64,000 nt of DNA from Pseudomonas sp. SDI (GCF_003105155.1 NZ_QETK01000005.1:62001-126000), one strand, 5' to 3'; positions 49,286 through 58,424 are shown, counted from the stretch's first letter. Notes: generated from the letters alone by a model not told the origin. Numbers and translations are program-made.

Positions 49286-50190
49286 GGGCGCTCCTCCGCA
49301 GGTGGATGCTGGCGCAGGTACTCGGCGGCGACCTTGGTCGGGTTCTGGTGCTCGACGTCGACCTTGGCGTTGAGCTGGCGCATGGTGTCGTCATCCAGTT
49401 GCTCGGCCAGCGGCTTGAGCAGGCTGGCCAGCTGTGGATGGGCGTCGAGCACGGCCTGGCGCACCACCGGTGCGGCGGTGTAGTCGGGGAAGTAGTGCTT
49501 GTCGTCTTCCAGCAGCTTGAGGTCGAAGGCGCTCAGCCGGCCGTCGGTGGTGTAGACCAGACCACTGAATACCTGGCCGTTGCGCAGCGCGGTGTAGACC
49601 AGGCCGGCGTCCATCTGGCGAATGTTGCGGCGGCTCAGTTGCAGGTCGTAGGTTTCGCTCAGGCCGACCAGACCGTCGGGGCGGTTGGCGAACTCGGTGT
49701 CCAGTGCCACCACGTGGGCCTGCTCGGCTTCGTCGCGCAGCACCTGGTTCAGTTGGCTGATGGTGTTGACCTGCGGATACTGCTCGGCCACCTTGCGCGG
49801 CAGGGCCAGGGCATAGGTGTTGCTGAATTTCGATGGGGTCAGCCAGATCAGGCCTTTTTTCGCGTCCAGCGCTTTGACGCGGGCGTAGGTGGCTTGCGGG
49901 CTGTCGAAGCGTTCGTCGATGTGGTTGTAGGACACCAGTGAAACCCCGGTGTATTCCCACACCAGGTCGAGCTGGCCGGTTTCATGCGCGCTGCGTGCCA
50001 GGGTGCTGCCCAGGCCACCGGTAATGCGCACCTCGTAACCATGCGCACGCAGGTAGTTGGCGGTGATTTCGGCGAGCACGGTCTGCTCGGTGAATACTCG
50101 CGCACCGATGCGGATCAGCGGTTTTTCCGCGGCCTGGGCAAATCCGGCGAACAGCAGGGCCGCGCCCAGTAACAAGGCGATTCTTTTCAT
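49282..50190 (-). CDS. Osmoprotectant-binding periplasmic protein (OpuCC/OsmX-type)
   Basis: The solute-binding protein of the same transporter. The signal peptide is MKRIALLLGAALLFAGFAQA, and the mature protein begins AEKPLIRIGARVFTEQTVLA. Conserved segments are TGGLGSTLARSAHETGQLDL, WEYTGVSLVSY and PSKFSNTYALALPRK. The 302-residue protein has no lipoprotein cysteine, so it is free in the periplasm. It lies between the two permease genes, 15 bp after the first. Confidence 0.92.
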   Translation of the reverse strand: MKRIALLLGAALLFAGFAQAAEKPLIRIGARVFTEQTVLAEITANYLRAHGYEVRITGGLGSTLARSAHETGQLDLVWEYTGVSLVSYNHIDERFDSPQATYARVKALDAKKGLIWLTPSKFSNTYALALPRKVAEQYPQVNTISQLNQVLRDEAEQAHVVALDTEFANRPDGLVGLSETYDLQLSRRNIRQMDAGLVYTALRNGQVFSGLVYTTDGRLSAFDLKLLEDDKHYFPDYTAAPVVRQAVLDAHPQLASLLKPLAEQLDDDTMRQLNAKVDVEHQNPTKVAAEYLRQHPPAEERP

Positions 50191-50205
50191 GGGAGTTCCC
50201 TTCGG

Positions 50206-50919
50206 TTAGTGGGCCAGGCCGCGTTCGAGCCAGCGGCGGCTGCCGTGTGCCACCAGCGCATCGAGCAACAGCGCGAGCAGGGCGGTGCAGGCCGCGCCCA
50301 ATAGCAGTTGCGGCTGGTTGTTCAAGGCAATGCCGGGGAAAATCAGACTGCCCAGGCTGTTGGCCCCAATCAGGAACGACAGCGGCGCGGTACCGACGTT
50401 GATCGCCAGGGCCACCCGCACACCGCCGACGATGATCGGCACGGCGTTCGGCAACTCGACCCGCCAGAGCGTCTGGCGCGGGGTCATGCCGATGCCGGTG
50501 GCGGCTTCCTTGAGTGCAGAGGGGACGTTTTTCAGGCCTTCGAAGGTGTTGCGCACAATTGGCAACAGCGAGGCGAGGAACAGGGCGAAGATCGCCGGGC
50601 CTGCGCCGATGCCCAGAAAGCTCAGGGCAATGGCCAGAACGGCCAGGGGCGGAACGGTGTTGCCTATGTTGAATAACTGCATGAAGCGTTCGGCGCGGTC
50701 GACCCGGTGCGGTCGACTCAAGGCAATGCCGGCGGGGATACCCACGGCAAGCGCCGCCACCATCGACAGCAGCACCAGCATCAGGTGCGCTTGCAGGTAG
50801 AACCAAAGGTCTTCGCGGTATCGCGCGAAGGTATCGATGCCGATCCAGTGGATCAGCAGGGCCAGGATGACGAGCGCGGTGGCCCATCCCATCAGCCCCT
50901 TGCCATAGCGTTTAGCCAC
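50206..50919 (-). CDS. Osmoprotectant ABC transporter permease (OpuCD-type)
   Basis: The second permease, first gene of the operon. The GTG at 50919 (MAKRYGKGLMGWATALVILA) is preceded by AGGAG at 7 bp, giving 237 residues. A longer frame to 51030 lacks a good ribosome-binding site. Membrane segments include MLVLLSMVAALAVGIPAGI and AGPAIFALFLASLLPIVRN. The ATPase-contact loop is KEAATGIGMTPRQTLWRVELP-like. Transcribed away from prfC. Confidence 0.9.
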   Translation of the reverse strand: MAKRYGKGLMGWATALVILALLIHWIGIDTFARYREDLWFYLQAHLMLVLLSMVAALAVGIPAGIALSRPHRVDRAERFMQLFNIGNTVPPLAVLAIALSFLGIGAGPAIFALFLASLLPIVRNTFEGLKNVPSALKEAATGIGMTPRQTLWRVELPNAVPIIVGGVRVALAINVGTAPLSFLIGANSLGSLIFPGIALNNQPQLLLGAACTALLALLLDALVAHGSRRWLERGLAH

Positions 50920-51083
50920 AGGCGGACTCCTTTTTTTGTCGGCGAGCACATGCCTGTGGCGGCTGCCATTCCAGGCAGCAGGCAGTGTGGTCGCGATAAG
51001 CAGCGTGCCGACCCAGAGGGGGCGAAACACGCTATAAGCGAAGCCTCGTCAGGCTCGTGTTGCCGGTGAAATCGACCCTGACG

Positions 51084-51099
51084 AACGGTCATGACCGTT
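51084..51099. promoter_or_regulatory. Perfect palindrome between opuC and prfC
   Basis: AACGGTCATGACCGTT, a perfect 16-bp palindrome. It lies about 165 bp from the opuC operon start and 153 bp from prfC in a 332-bp gap. A smaller repeat AGCCT-CGTC-AGGCT (51042-51055) and a hairpin GCAATGG-ACGCCT-CCATTGC (51111-51130) flank it. It is a candidate operator, more probably for the inducible transporter than for prfC. Confidence 0.5.
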
Positions 51100-51207
51100 G
51101 ACGTAACAGGGCAATGGACGCCTCCATTGCGTTAAAGGTTCCCATCTGAAGCGGCATTTGGCCAGCCCGAATCGACCCAGTGGTTCAGCTTGGGGGTGAG
51201 TTTGGGC

Positions 51208-51213
51208 TATAAT
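51208..51213 (+). promoter_or_regulatory. -10 box of prfC
   Basis: A consensus TATAAT 38 bp before the prfC start codon. No good -35 hexamer is seen 16-18 bp upstream. An extended -10 or activator may compensate. Confidence 0.55.
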
Positions 51214-51251
51214 CGCCGCCCTTTTTTGAATCACCAGTCAGGCGATTTCCC

Positions 51252-52835
51252 ATGACCCAACAGGCCGCCGAAGTCGCGAAACGCCGCACCTTCGCCATCA
51301 TTTCCCACCCCGATGCGGGTAAGACCACCATCACCGAAAAGCTCCTGCTGATGGGCAAGGCCATTGCCGTGGCCGGTACGGTCAAATCGCGAAAGTCCGA
51401 TCGCCATGCCACCTCCGACTGGATGGAAATGGAGAAGCAGCGCGGCATTTCCATTACGACCTCGGTGATGCAGTTCCCGTATCGCGAGCACATGATCAAC
51501 CTGCTCGACACTCCGGGCCACGAAGACTTCTCGGAAGACACCTACCGTACCCTGACCGCGGTGGACTCGGCGCTGATGGTGCTCGACGGCGGTAAAGGTG
51601 TAGAGCCGCGGACCATCGCCCTGATGGACGTCTGCCGGTTGCGCGACACGCCGATCGTCAGCTTCATCAACAAACTCGACCGCGACATTCGCGACCCGAT
51701 CGAGCTGCTCGACGAAATCGAGGCGGTCCTGAAGATCAAGGCCGCGCCGATCACCTGGCCGATCGGTTGCTACAAGGACTTCAAGGGTGTCTATCACCTG
51801 TCCGGCGACTACATCATCGTCTACACCCCGGGCCACGGTCACGAGCGTACCGAGGTGAAGATCATCGAGAAGCTCGATTCCGACGAAGCCCGTGCCCACC
51901 TGGGTGACGAGTACGAGCGCTTCATCGAGCAGTTGGAGCTGGTGCAGGGGGCCTGCCACGAATTCAACCAGGACGAGTTCATCAACGGTCAGCTGACCCC
52001 GGTATTCTTCGGTACGGCGCTGGGCAACTTTGGTGTCGACCATGTACTCGACGCCGTGGTCGACTGGGCGCCGCGTCCGCTGGCGCGGGTGGCGCACGAG
52101 CGGACCGTGGAGCCGGTGGAAGAGAAGTTCAGCGGTTTCGTGTTCAAGATCCAGGCGAACATGGACCCGAAACACCGCGACCGTATCGCCTTCATGCGGA
52201 TCTGCTCGGGCAAGTACGAGAAGGGCATGAAGATGCGTCACGTGCGTACCGGCAAGGACGTGCGCATCGGCGATGCGCTGACCTTCTTCTCCAGCGAGCG
52301 TGAGCAACTGGAAGAGGCCTTTGCCGGCGACATCATCGGTTTGCACAACCATGGCACCATCCAGATCGGCGATACCTTCACCGAGGGCGAGAGCCTGGGC
52401 TTCACCGGTATTCCGCACTTTGCCCCGGAACTGTTCCGCCGGGTGCGGCTGAAGGATCCGCTCAAGTCCAAGCAGCTGCGTCAGGGTTTGCAGCAGTTGG
52501 CGGAAGAGGGCGCTACCCAGGTGTTCTTCCCGGAGCGCAGCAACGACATCATTCTCGGCGCCGTGGGGGTGCTGCAGTTCGACGTGGTCGCGAGTCGGTT
52601 GAAGGAAGAGTACAAGGTGGAATGTGCCTACGAGCCAATCACCGTGTGGTCGGCGCGCTGGATCAGCTGCGACGACAAGAAGAAGCTTGAGGAATTCAAG
52701 GTCAAGGCGGTGGAGAACCTGGCGGTGGACGGCGGTGGTCACCTGACCTACCTGGCGCCGACCCGGGTGAACCTGGCGCTGATGGAAGAGCGCTGGCCGG
52801 ACGTGAAATTCCGCGCGACCCGCGAGCACCACTAA
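51252..52835 (+). CDS. prfC: Peptide chain release factor 3
   Basis: RF3 is the GTPase that recycles RF1 and RF2 after peptide release. G motifs are visible: [37 protein letters not shown] and FINKLDRD. Domains II and III follow; the C-terminal part includes [20 protein letters not shown]. The length is 527 residues, as expected. The gene is monocistronic: a REP-like palindrome follows the stop, and the next gene is on the other strand. Confidence 0.97.
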   Translation: MTQQAAEVAKRRTFAIISHPDAGKTTITEKLLLMGKAIAVAGTVKSRKSDRHATSDWMEMEKQRGISITTSVMQFPYREHMINLLDTPGHEDFSEDTYRTLTAVDSALMVLDGGKGVEPRTIALMDVCRLRDTPIVSFINKLDRDIRDPIELLDEIEAVLKIKAAPITWPIGCYKDFKGVYHLSGDYIIVYTPGHGHERTEVKIIEKLDSDEARAHLGDEYERFIEQLELVQGACHEFNQDEFINGQLTPVFFGTALGNFGVDHVLDAVVDWAPRPLARVAHERTVEPVEEKFSGFVFKIQANMDPKHRDRIAFMRICSGKYEKGMKMRHVRTGKDVRIGDALTFFSSEREQLEEAFAGDIIGLHNHGTIQIGDTFTEGESLGFTGIPHFAPELFRRVRLKDPLKSKQLRQGLQQLAEEGATQVFFPERSNDIILGAVGVLQFDVVASRLKEEYKVECAYEPITVWSARWISCDDKKKLEEFKVKAVENLAVDGGGHLTYLAPTRVNLALMEERWPDVKFRATREHH

Positions 52836-52838
52836 CAG

Positions 52839-52884
52839 CATCGCCGGCAACGCCGGCTCCTGTAGGAGCTGGCTTGCCGGCGAT
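52839..52884. repeat. REP-type palindrome after prfC
   Basis: An extended imperfect palindrome: ATCGCCGGCAA on the left pairs with TTGCCGGCGAT on the right, and GGCTCCT with AGGAGC around the centre TGT. The stretch CTCCTGTAGGAGCTGG is a hallmark of Pseudomonas repetitive extragenic palindromes. It lies between convergent genes. Confidence 0.8.
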
Positions 52885-52920
52885 CGCCCGGTCCAGTTAG
52901 GGGGCGCGCCCTAATGTGCC

Positions 52921-54000
52921 TCAGTTCCCCGCCTTCACACTGGTCCAGACCCGCGTCCTGATCCGGTCGATCTTCGCCGGCATCGCTTCCAGTGCATACA
53001 GCTTGCCGAGCATCTCCTCGCTCGGGTAAATCATCGTATTGGCCTTCATTGCCGGATCAACCAGCGCATCCGCCTGCAGGTTGCCGTTGGCGTACTGCAC
53101 CGAGTTGCTGATAGTGGCCATCACCTTCGGCTCCAGCAGGTAGTTCATGTAGGCGTAGCCCGCCTGCTCATTGGGCGCATCGGCGGGCATGGCGACCATG
53201 TCGAACCACATCGGCGCGCCTTCCTTCGGAATCGAGTAACCCACCTTCACCCCGTTCTGCGCTTCCTCGGCGCGGTTCTTTGCCTGCAACACATCGCCGG
53301 AGAAGCCCACCACCACACAGATGTCGCCATTGGCCAGGTCGCCGGTGTATTTCGAGGAGTGGAAATAGCTGATGTACGGGCGCACCTTCATCAGCAGTGC
53401 CTTGGCCTTGTCGTAGTCCTTTGGGTCCTGGCTGTGATGCGGCAAGCCCAGGTAGTTCAGCGCAATCGGCAACAGCTCCGGGCCGTTGTCGAGGATCGCC
53501 ACGCCACAGCCCTTCAACTTGCCGATGTACTCGGGCTTGAAGATCAGGTCCCAGGAATCCACCGGCGGGTTCTCGCCAAGCACCGCCTTGACCTTGTCGA
53601 CGTTGTAACCGATCCCGGTGCTGCCCCACAGGTACGGGAAGCCGTACTGGTTACCCGGGTCGTTCACCTCCAGCGCCTTGAGCAACACCGGGTTGAGGTT
53701 CTTCCAGTTCGGCAGTTGGCGCTTGTCCAGTGCCTTCAAGGCCTTGCCCTGGATCTGCCGGGCCATGAAATGGTTGGACGGAAACACCACGTCATAGCCG
53801 GAGTTGCCAGTCATCAGCTTGCCGTCGAGGGTTTCGTTGCTGTCGAACACGTCGTAGGTGGGGACGATGCCGCTGGCCTGCTGGAAGTTCTTCAGGGTGT
53901 CCGGGGCAATGTAGCTGGACCAGTTGTAGATCTTCACCGACTCCGCCGCCTGAGCGACGGAGGCAGCCAGCAACAGCGGTGCAAAGAACAATGGGCGCAT
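52921..54000 (-). CDS. Polyamine-binding periplasmic protein (PotF/SpuD-like)
   Basis: A family 1 solute-binding protein for putrescine or spermidine. The signal peptide is MRPLFFAPLLLAASVAQA. The mature start VKIYNWSSYIAPDTLKNF and the segments YDVVFPSNHFMARQ, PYLWGSTGIGYN and ICVVVGFSGDVLQA are PotF-family hallmarks. The 359-residue length is normal. No transporter membrane genes follow. A cupin and a PuuB-like oxidoreductase lie upstream on the same strand, pointing to polyamine or related amine use. The ligand is inferred. Confidence 0.9.
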   Translation of the reverse strand: MRPLFFAPLLLAASVAQAAESVKIYNWSSYIAPDTLKNFQQASGIVPTYDVFDSNETLDGKLMTGNSGYDVVFPSNHFMARQIQGKALKALDKRQLPNWKNLNPVLLKALEVNDPGNQYGFPYLWGSTGIGYNVDKVKAVLGENPPVDSWDLIFKPEYIGKLKGCGVAILDNGPELLPIALNYLGLPHHSQDPKDYDKAKALLMKVRPYISYFHSSKYTGDLANGDICVVVGFSGDVLQAKNRAEEAQNGVKVGYSIPKEGAPMWFDMVAMPADAPNEQAGYAYMNYLLEPKVMATISNSVQYANGNLQADALVDPAMKANTMIYPSEEMLGKLYALEAMPAKIDRIRTRVWTSVKAGN

Positions 54001-54054
54001 GTCTGGAATCCTTGCTTTGTATGTTGTTGTCGAAGGAGGCAGGCGATCAAATGA

Positions 54055-54396
54055 TCAGAAGATCAGGACGTAGGTCTTGCGCACGGTTTCCTGGATGTCC
54101 CAGATCCCGGTGCTGTTGGCCGGCAACATCAATGCATCGCCGGCTTCGATGCTCAGCGGCTCGCCAGCGTCGGGGGTGAAGGTGCAGCGGCCCTTGATGA
54201 AATGGCAGAACTCCTGCTGCACGATTTGCCGCCGCCAGCGCCCCGGGGTGCATTCCCAGATGCCGGTTTCGACGCCGTCGCTGCGCTCGACGCTGGTGAC
54301 CGAGGCAATTGCCAGCGGCTCGCCGAGCGGCACCGCGACCGGGTTCGAGTGTTCCAGTGCGACGCTGTCGGTGTTCTTGAACTGGGTAATGCGCAT
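54055..54396 (-). CDS. Small cupin-domain protein
   Basis: A 113-residue single-domain cupin of the DUF861/ethanolamine-utilisation type. The beta-barrel motifs are WECTPGRWRRQIVQQEFCHF and GEPLSIEAGDALMLPANSTG. The first motif keeps glutamate and histidine-like positions, but the second lacks the usual histidine, so metal binding is doubtful. Such proteins accompany polyamine oxidoreductases in many proteobacteria, and this one lies between a PuuB-like gene and a PotF-like gene. The function is not known. Confidence 0.85.
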   Translation of the reverse strand: MRITQFKNTDSVALEHSNPVAVPLGEPLAIASVTSVERSDGVETGIWECTPGRWRRQIVQQEFCHFIKGRCTFTPDAGEPLSIEAGDALMLPANSTGIWDIQETVRKTYVLIF

Positions 54397-54428
54397 ACCG
54401 GTGAATCCTGTGCTGGGGGAACGAGGGG

Positions 54429-55835
54429 TCAGTGCATGAAGCCTTCCATGAAGTCCGCTACAGCGCTGGCCAGGCGCCGACGCCAGGGGGCGCTGTGCGG
54501 GTTGGCGAGGGTCTGGTCCTCATGGACGAAACTCTTGATGATCGCGTTGTAGCCCAGCCAGCGGCACGGCTCCGGCTCCCAGCGGGCCAGGTGCTGGACC
54601 CGGCCGGGACGCTTGACCCAGGGCTGCTCGGTGAGTTCGTTGCGCTGTTCGAGGATCAGCGCGGCCAGGGTACGGCCGCCGAGGTTGCTGGCGCCGACAC
54701 CTTCACCGCCATAACCGCCGGCCAGGGCCACGCCGTGTTGCGGGTCACAGAGCATGTGCGGGCGGAAGCGTCGGGCCATGCCGAGGTTGCCGCCCCAGGA
54801 GTGGCTGATAGCGACGTTCTTCAACTGCGGGAACAGCTCGCTGAACAGGTAGCGGCGCAGTTCGATTTCGCGCTCGCTGAGGTCGAAGTTTTCCCGTAAC
54901 TGGCCAGCAAAGCGGTAGCCGCCACGGGCACCGAACACCAGGCGGTTGTCGGCGCTGCGCTGGCCGTAGGTGACCTGGCGGCTGTTTTCGCTGAAGGCCT
55001 GACCGCGGCTCAAGCCAATCTCGTCCCAGAGCTGGTCGGACAGCGGCTCGGTGGCCACCAGCAGGCTCTGCACCGGCATCTGGTACTTGCCCAGCGGGGG
55101 TAGATCGACCGAGTAGCCTTCCACTGCTGGCACCACCCAGTGGCATTTGACCGTGCCCTGGGCGGTGCGCACTTCACCTGGGCGCCAGTCGCGAGCCGGG
55201 CTGTTCTCGTAGATTTTCACGCCCATGCGCTCGACCGTCCGCGCCAGGGCGCGGACCAGTTTGGCTGGCTGAATGGTGGCGACGTTGGGGTTGAAGATTG
55301 CCCCGAACGGTGTGGCAATGCGCAGTTGGGTGGCCAGCTCGGCCGGGCTCAGCCAGCGGTACTCGCGCTCGGTCAAACCCTGCTTGTAGAGTTTTTGCAG
55401 GTAGCTGCGCAGGGTGGCTGCCTGTTCGCGGTAGCGCGCTGCGCAGTACAGCACGCCGCCCTTGCGAAAGTCGCAGTCGATGCCTTCGCGTTCGAGCACG
55501 CGTTCCACTTCGTCGGGGATGCCGTGCAGCAGGTCGTAGGCGGCGCGGCGCTGGGGCGCCGTGCAGTCGGCAAGCAGGCGGTCTTCGCCGAGCATATTGC
55601 CCATCAGCCAGCCGCCGTTGCGCCCGGAGGCGCCGAAGCCGGCGATCTTGCCCTCGACGATGGCGATGTTCAGGTGCGGCGCCTGGCGCTTGAGGTAGTA
55701 GGCGGTCCACAGCCCGGTATAGCCGGCGCCGATGATGCAGACATCCACATCGAGGTCCTGGCGCAAGGCCGTGCGCGGGCTCAGCGACTCTTCGAGCTGA
55801 TCCATCCAAAGGCTGATACTGCGCCATGCCTGCAT
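54429..55835 (-). CDS. FAD-dependent amine oxidoreductase (PuuB-like)
   Basis: A DAO-family flavoenzyme similar to gamma-glutamylputrescine oxidoreductase. The FAD motif is DVCIIGAGYTGLWTAYYLKR (about residue 33) and the second signature is AGFGASGRNGGWLMGNMLGE. The C-terminus has the segment LAGGYGGEGVGASNLGGRTL that closes the FAD site. I chose the ATG at 55835 (MQAWRSISLWMDQLEESL) because GGAG lies 9 bp upstream; a GTG at 55850 is possible. The length is 468 residues. With the cupin and PotF-like genes it suggests an amine-degradation unit. No glutamyl-polyamine synthetase is encoded here. Confidence 0.86.
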   Translation of the reverse strand: MQAWRSISLWMDQLEESLSPRTALRQDLDVDVCIIGAGYTGLWTAYYLKRQAPHLNIAIVEGKIAGFGASGRNGGWLMGNMLGEDRLLADCTAPQRRAAYDLLHGIPDEVERVLEREGIDCDFRKGGVLYCAARYREQAATLRSYLQKLYKQGLTEREYRWLSPAELATQLRIATPFGAIFNPNVATIQPAKLVRALARTVERMGVKIYENSPARDWRPGEVRTAQGTVKCHWVVPAVEGYSVDLPPLGKYQMPVQSLLVATEPLSDQLWDEIGLSRGQAFSENSRQVTYGQRSADNRLVFGARGGYRFAGQLRENFDLSEREIELRRYLFSELFPQLKNVAISHSWGGNLGMARRFRPHMLCDPQHGVALAGGYGGEGVGASNLGGRTLAALILEQRNELTEQPWVKRPGRVQHLARWEPEPCRWLGYNAIIKSFVHEDQTLANPHSAPWRRRLASAVADFMEGFMH

Positions 55836-55899
55836 GCTGTAGGGCTCCACATTCGTAACGGTCTGTGGGCGATCCTAGAAGCAATACAGCGCGGTTGTC

Positions 55900-56652
55900 T
55901 TACGTGCGTGTCCGCAGAGAAATCTGCTTCACGTAGGCCTTAGGCGATAGCCCGGTATGCTGGCGGAAACATTTGTAGAACGCCGACAGCGAATTGAAAC
56001 CGGCCGCGAACGCCAGGTCGTCGATGCGCACCGGTGCGTCTGCCCGCTCCAGCTCCGCCAGCAGATGATGCAGGCGCGCCTGGTTCACATAGCGATAGAA
56101 GCTTTGCCCGAGCACCTGGTTGAGCAGGTAGGACATCTGGTTGCGGCTGTAGCCACACTCGCGTGCCACCTGCTGCAGGTCCAGCGCTGGGTTGAGGTAG
56201 GGCTGGCGGCGCTGGAAGTAGTGTTCGAGGTCTTCGGCCATGAAGCTCAGCTGACGTGGCGACAGGCCCAGGCGGCTGACCGCCGGGCGCAGGCTGGCAC
56301 GGCTGTCGCCGGCGCTTTGCTCGCGCACCAGCGAGGCGTATTCGTTGACCTGCCAGATCAGCCCGTCGCGCACGGTGATTGCTTCGCTGGCGCGAAACGC
56401 CACCAGCCCTTCGCCACCGCTCAAGGTCACTTCGTACTGGATGAACGCGGTGCAGCCATCGACGCGGATGCGGTCGCTGTGGACGATGTCCTCGCCGGCT
56501 TCGCGCGGCATGCTCGCGGCCACGTAGGCGCGCAGTTCCTCCAGGCCGAGCACGCGGTTCTGGAAGAAGTCGTTGTAGCGCACCGCCGGGTGATACAGCG
56601 CCATCACCCCGTCCAGATCACGGTGCTTCCAGCACAGGTGATAGCGCAGCAC
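55900..56652 (-). CDS. AraC-family regulator with N-terminal SnoaL-like domain
   Basis: The N-terminal 110 residues resemble the SnoaL/NTF2-like fold (LCWKHRDLDGVMALYHPAVR, FIQYEVTLSGGEGLVAFRAS). The C-terminal part is an AraC DNA-binding domain (LQQVARECGYSRNQMSYLLN, IDDLAFAAGFNSLSAFYKCF, RQHTGLSPKAY). It probably regulates the amine genes next to it, which are transcribed in the same direction after 64 bp. The start is uncertain: the GTG at 56652 has no ribosome-binding site. The reading frame continues 21 codons upstream to an ATC at 56715, which does have AGGT at good spacing. Confidence 0.8.
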   Translation of the reverse strand: MLRYHLCWKHRDLDGVMALYHPAVRYNDFFQNRVLGLEELRAYVAASMPREAGEDIVHSDRIRVDGCTAFIQYEVTLSGGEGLVAFRASEAITVRDGLIWQVNEYASLVREQSAGDSRASLRPAVSRLGLSPRQLSFMAEDLEHYFQRRQPYLNPALDLQQVARECGYSRNQMSYLLNQVLGQSFYRYVNQARLHHLLAELERADAPVRIDDLAFAAGFNSLSAFYKCFRQHTGLSPKAYVKQISLRTRT

Positions 56653-56881
56653 GATGGCGGCGGTTTCGGCGGTTTGCTCGGGGCCGTCGGCAAACGGATG
56701 GGGTATCGGGCTGATGGTCGATTACCTGTTCGGGCCGGGTCGGGGAGGGGGCTGGCCACAGTAGGTATGTATCGTACAAGCAAAAACAGGGGTTGGTAAC
56801 GTGTCGTCGACAGCGGGCGCCGCGGGCCGGAAACCGGCGGCGTTGTGCTGTTGTTACCGACTATCTCAAGGAGTTGTACCG

Positions 56882-57421
56882 ATGAAGGACTATTTGCAGG
56901 CGATCAAACGCTGCGCACCGCGCATGCCGAAAACGCCGTTGAGCAAGCCGCTGGCGCCCAAGGCCAGTATCCAGCCCCCCAAGCCACAGGTAAAACCGCC
57001 GGTAAAGCCGCCGGTCAAGCCAGCCATAAAACCACCGGCACAGCCGCAAAAGCCAGGCATCAAGCCGGCAATCAAACCGCCCGCCTCATCGTTCAAGCCC
57101 GGCGTCAAACCACCGGTCAAGTCCGGGCTGAAGCCCTCCCGCGCGAAAATGGAAATGCTCGGCAACCTGGCGATAGCCATTGCCACTGTGTTCGGCGTTG
57201 GCGTGGCGGCCTGGCCACAGATCAAGGAGCAGCACCCCGACGCCCGACAGAACAGCGACGGCAGTGTGACCTTTGCCGATGGCAGCATCCAGCACAGCGA
57301 TGGCCGCATCGAGTACCCCGGCACCGGCATCCTCTACCCGGATGGCCTCTTTGTTTTCGAGGACGGCTCGCAGGTGCAGGGCAAGCGCCAGGCCGATGGT
57401 TCGTTCACGTTTCCTCAATGA
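56882..57421 (+). CDS. Lys/Pro-rich single-pass membrane protein of unknown function
   Basis: I do not recognise this gene. It encodes 179 residues in three parts. Residues 1-90 are basic and proline-rich, with repeats of KPPV/KPAI type from 38 to 84. Residues 93-111 form one membrane helix (LGNLAIAIATVFGVGVAAW). Residues 120-179 carry about six short repeats beginning with DG (DGSVTFA, DGSIQHS, DGRIEYP, DGLFVFE, DGSQ, DGSFTFP), which suggest stacked beta-strands. There is no signal peptide before the proline-rich part, so that part is probably cytoplasmic. AAGGAG lies 9 bp before the ATG. It stands alone between the AraC gene and dppF. Confidence 0.75.
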   Translation: MKDYLQAIKRCAPRMPKTPLSKPLAPKASIQPPKPQVKPPVKPPVKPAIKPPAQPQKPGIKPAIKPPASSFKPGVKPPVKSGLKPSRAKMEMLGNLAIAIATVFGVGVAAWPQIKEQHPDARQNSDGSVTFADGSIQHSDGRIEYPGTGILYPDGLFVFEDGSQVQGKRQADGSFTFPQ

Positions 57422-57430
57422 GTGAAGCCT

Positions 57431-57449
57431 CCTGCCCGTTCAGGGCAGG
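57431..57449. terminator. Small hairpin between the Lys/Pro-rich gene and dppF
   Basis: A 7-bp stem CCTGCCC / GGGCAGG with loop GTTCA in a 35-bp gap between convergent genes. No clear T-run follows, so termination here is plausible but unproven. Confidence 0.45.
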
Positions 57450-57456
57450 CGCTTGA

Positions 57457-58424
57457 TCAGAGAAATTGTTCCGCGTAGTGACACGCCACCTGTCGGCTAC
57501 CCACTGCGCGGAACACCGGCTCTTCAGTTGCACAACGCTGCGTCGCATGCGGGCAGCGCTTGTGGAAGGCGCAACCGGAAGGCGGATTGAGCGGGTTGGG
57601 CAATTCGCCGGCAATCTTGATTTTCGGCTTGAGCGGGTCCGGGTGAATGGTCGGGGTGGCCGACAGCAGCGCCTGGGTATAAGGGTGCAGCGGCTTGGCG
57701 TAGATGTCTTCCTTGGGGCCCATTTCCGCCGGGCGACCGAGGTACATGACCAGCACCTGATCGGCCACATGCCGCACCACCGCGAGGTTGTGCGAGATGA
57801 ACACGTAGGCGGTGTTGAACTCTTTTTGCAGGTCCATGAACAGGTTCAGCACCTGGGCCTGGATCGACACGTCCAGCGCCGAGGTTGGCTCGTCCGCCAC
57901 CAGCACTTTCGGTTGCAACATCATTGCCCGGGCCAGGGCGATCCGCTGGCGCTGACCGCCGGAGAACATGTGCGGGTAACGCTGATAATGCTCGGGACGC
58001 AGGCCCACCTGCTGCATCATCGACTGGACCTTCTCACGCCGTTCGGCCTTGCTCAGGTTGGTGTTGATCAGCAGCGGTTCGGCCAGTTGGTCGCCGATTT
58101 TCTGCCGCGGGTTGAGCGAGGCGTACGGGCTCTGGAAGACCATCTGTACATCGCGGCGCAGCTGTTTGCGCTGATCCTTGGTGGCGCCGTTGACTTCCTG
58201 CCCGGCGATTTTCAGTGAGCCGGAGGACGGCTCCTCGATCAGCGTGAGGGCGCGGGCCAAGGTCGATTTGCCGCAGCCGGACTCGCCGACCACGGCCAGG
58301 GTCTTGCCGGCCTCCAGTTCGAACGACACGCCATTGAGGGCACGCACCAGGGCGTGGCCTTTGAACAGGCCGCGAGACACTTCGTAGTGACGGGTAAGTT
58401 CGCGGGCGGTTAGAACGACGCTCA

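Noticed and set aside
47481..49394. 637-codon reading of the OpuC ATPase gene
   Set aside because: The first 253 codons overlap the permease and binding-protein genes in another frame and are Arg/His-rich nonsense. The real start (48635) is in the ATGA overlap with the permease stop.
56990..57110. Tandem KPPV-coding repeat as a CRISPR-like or satellite array
   Set aside because: The units are 9-15 bp, in frame and degenerate at the DNA level. They are protein-level low-complexity repeats, not an array with spacers.
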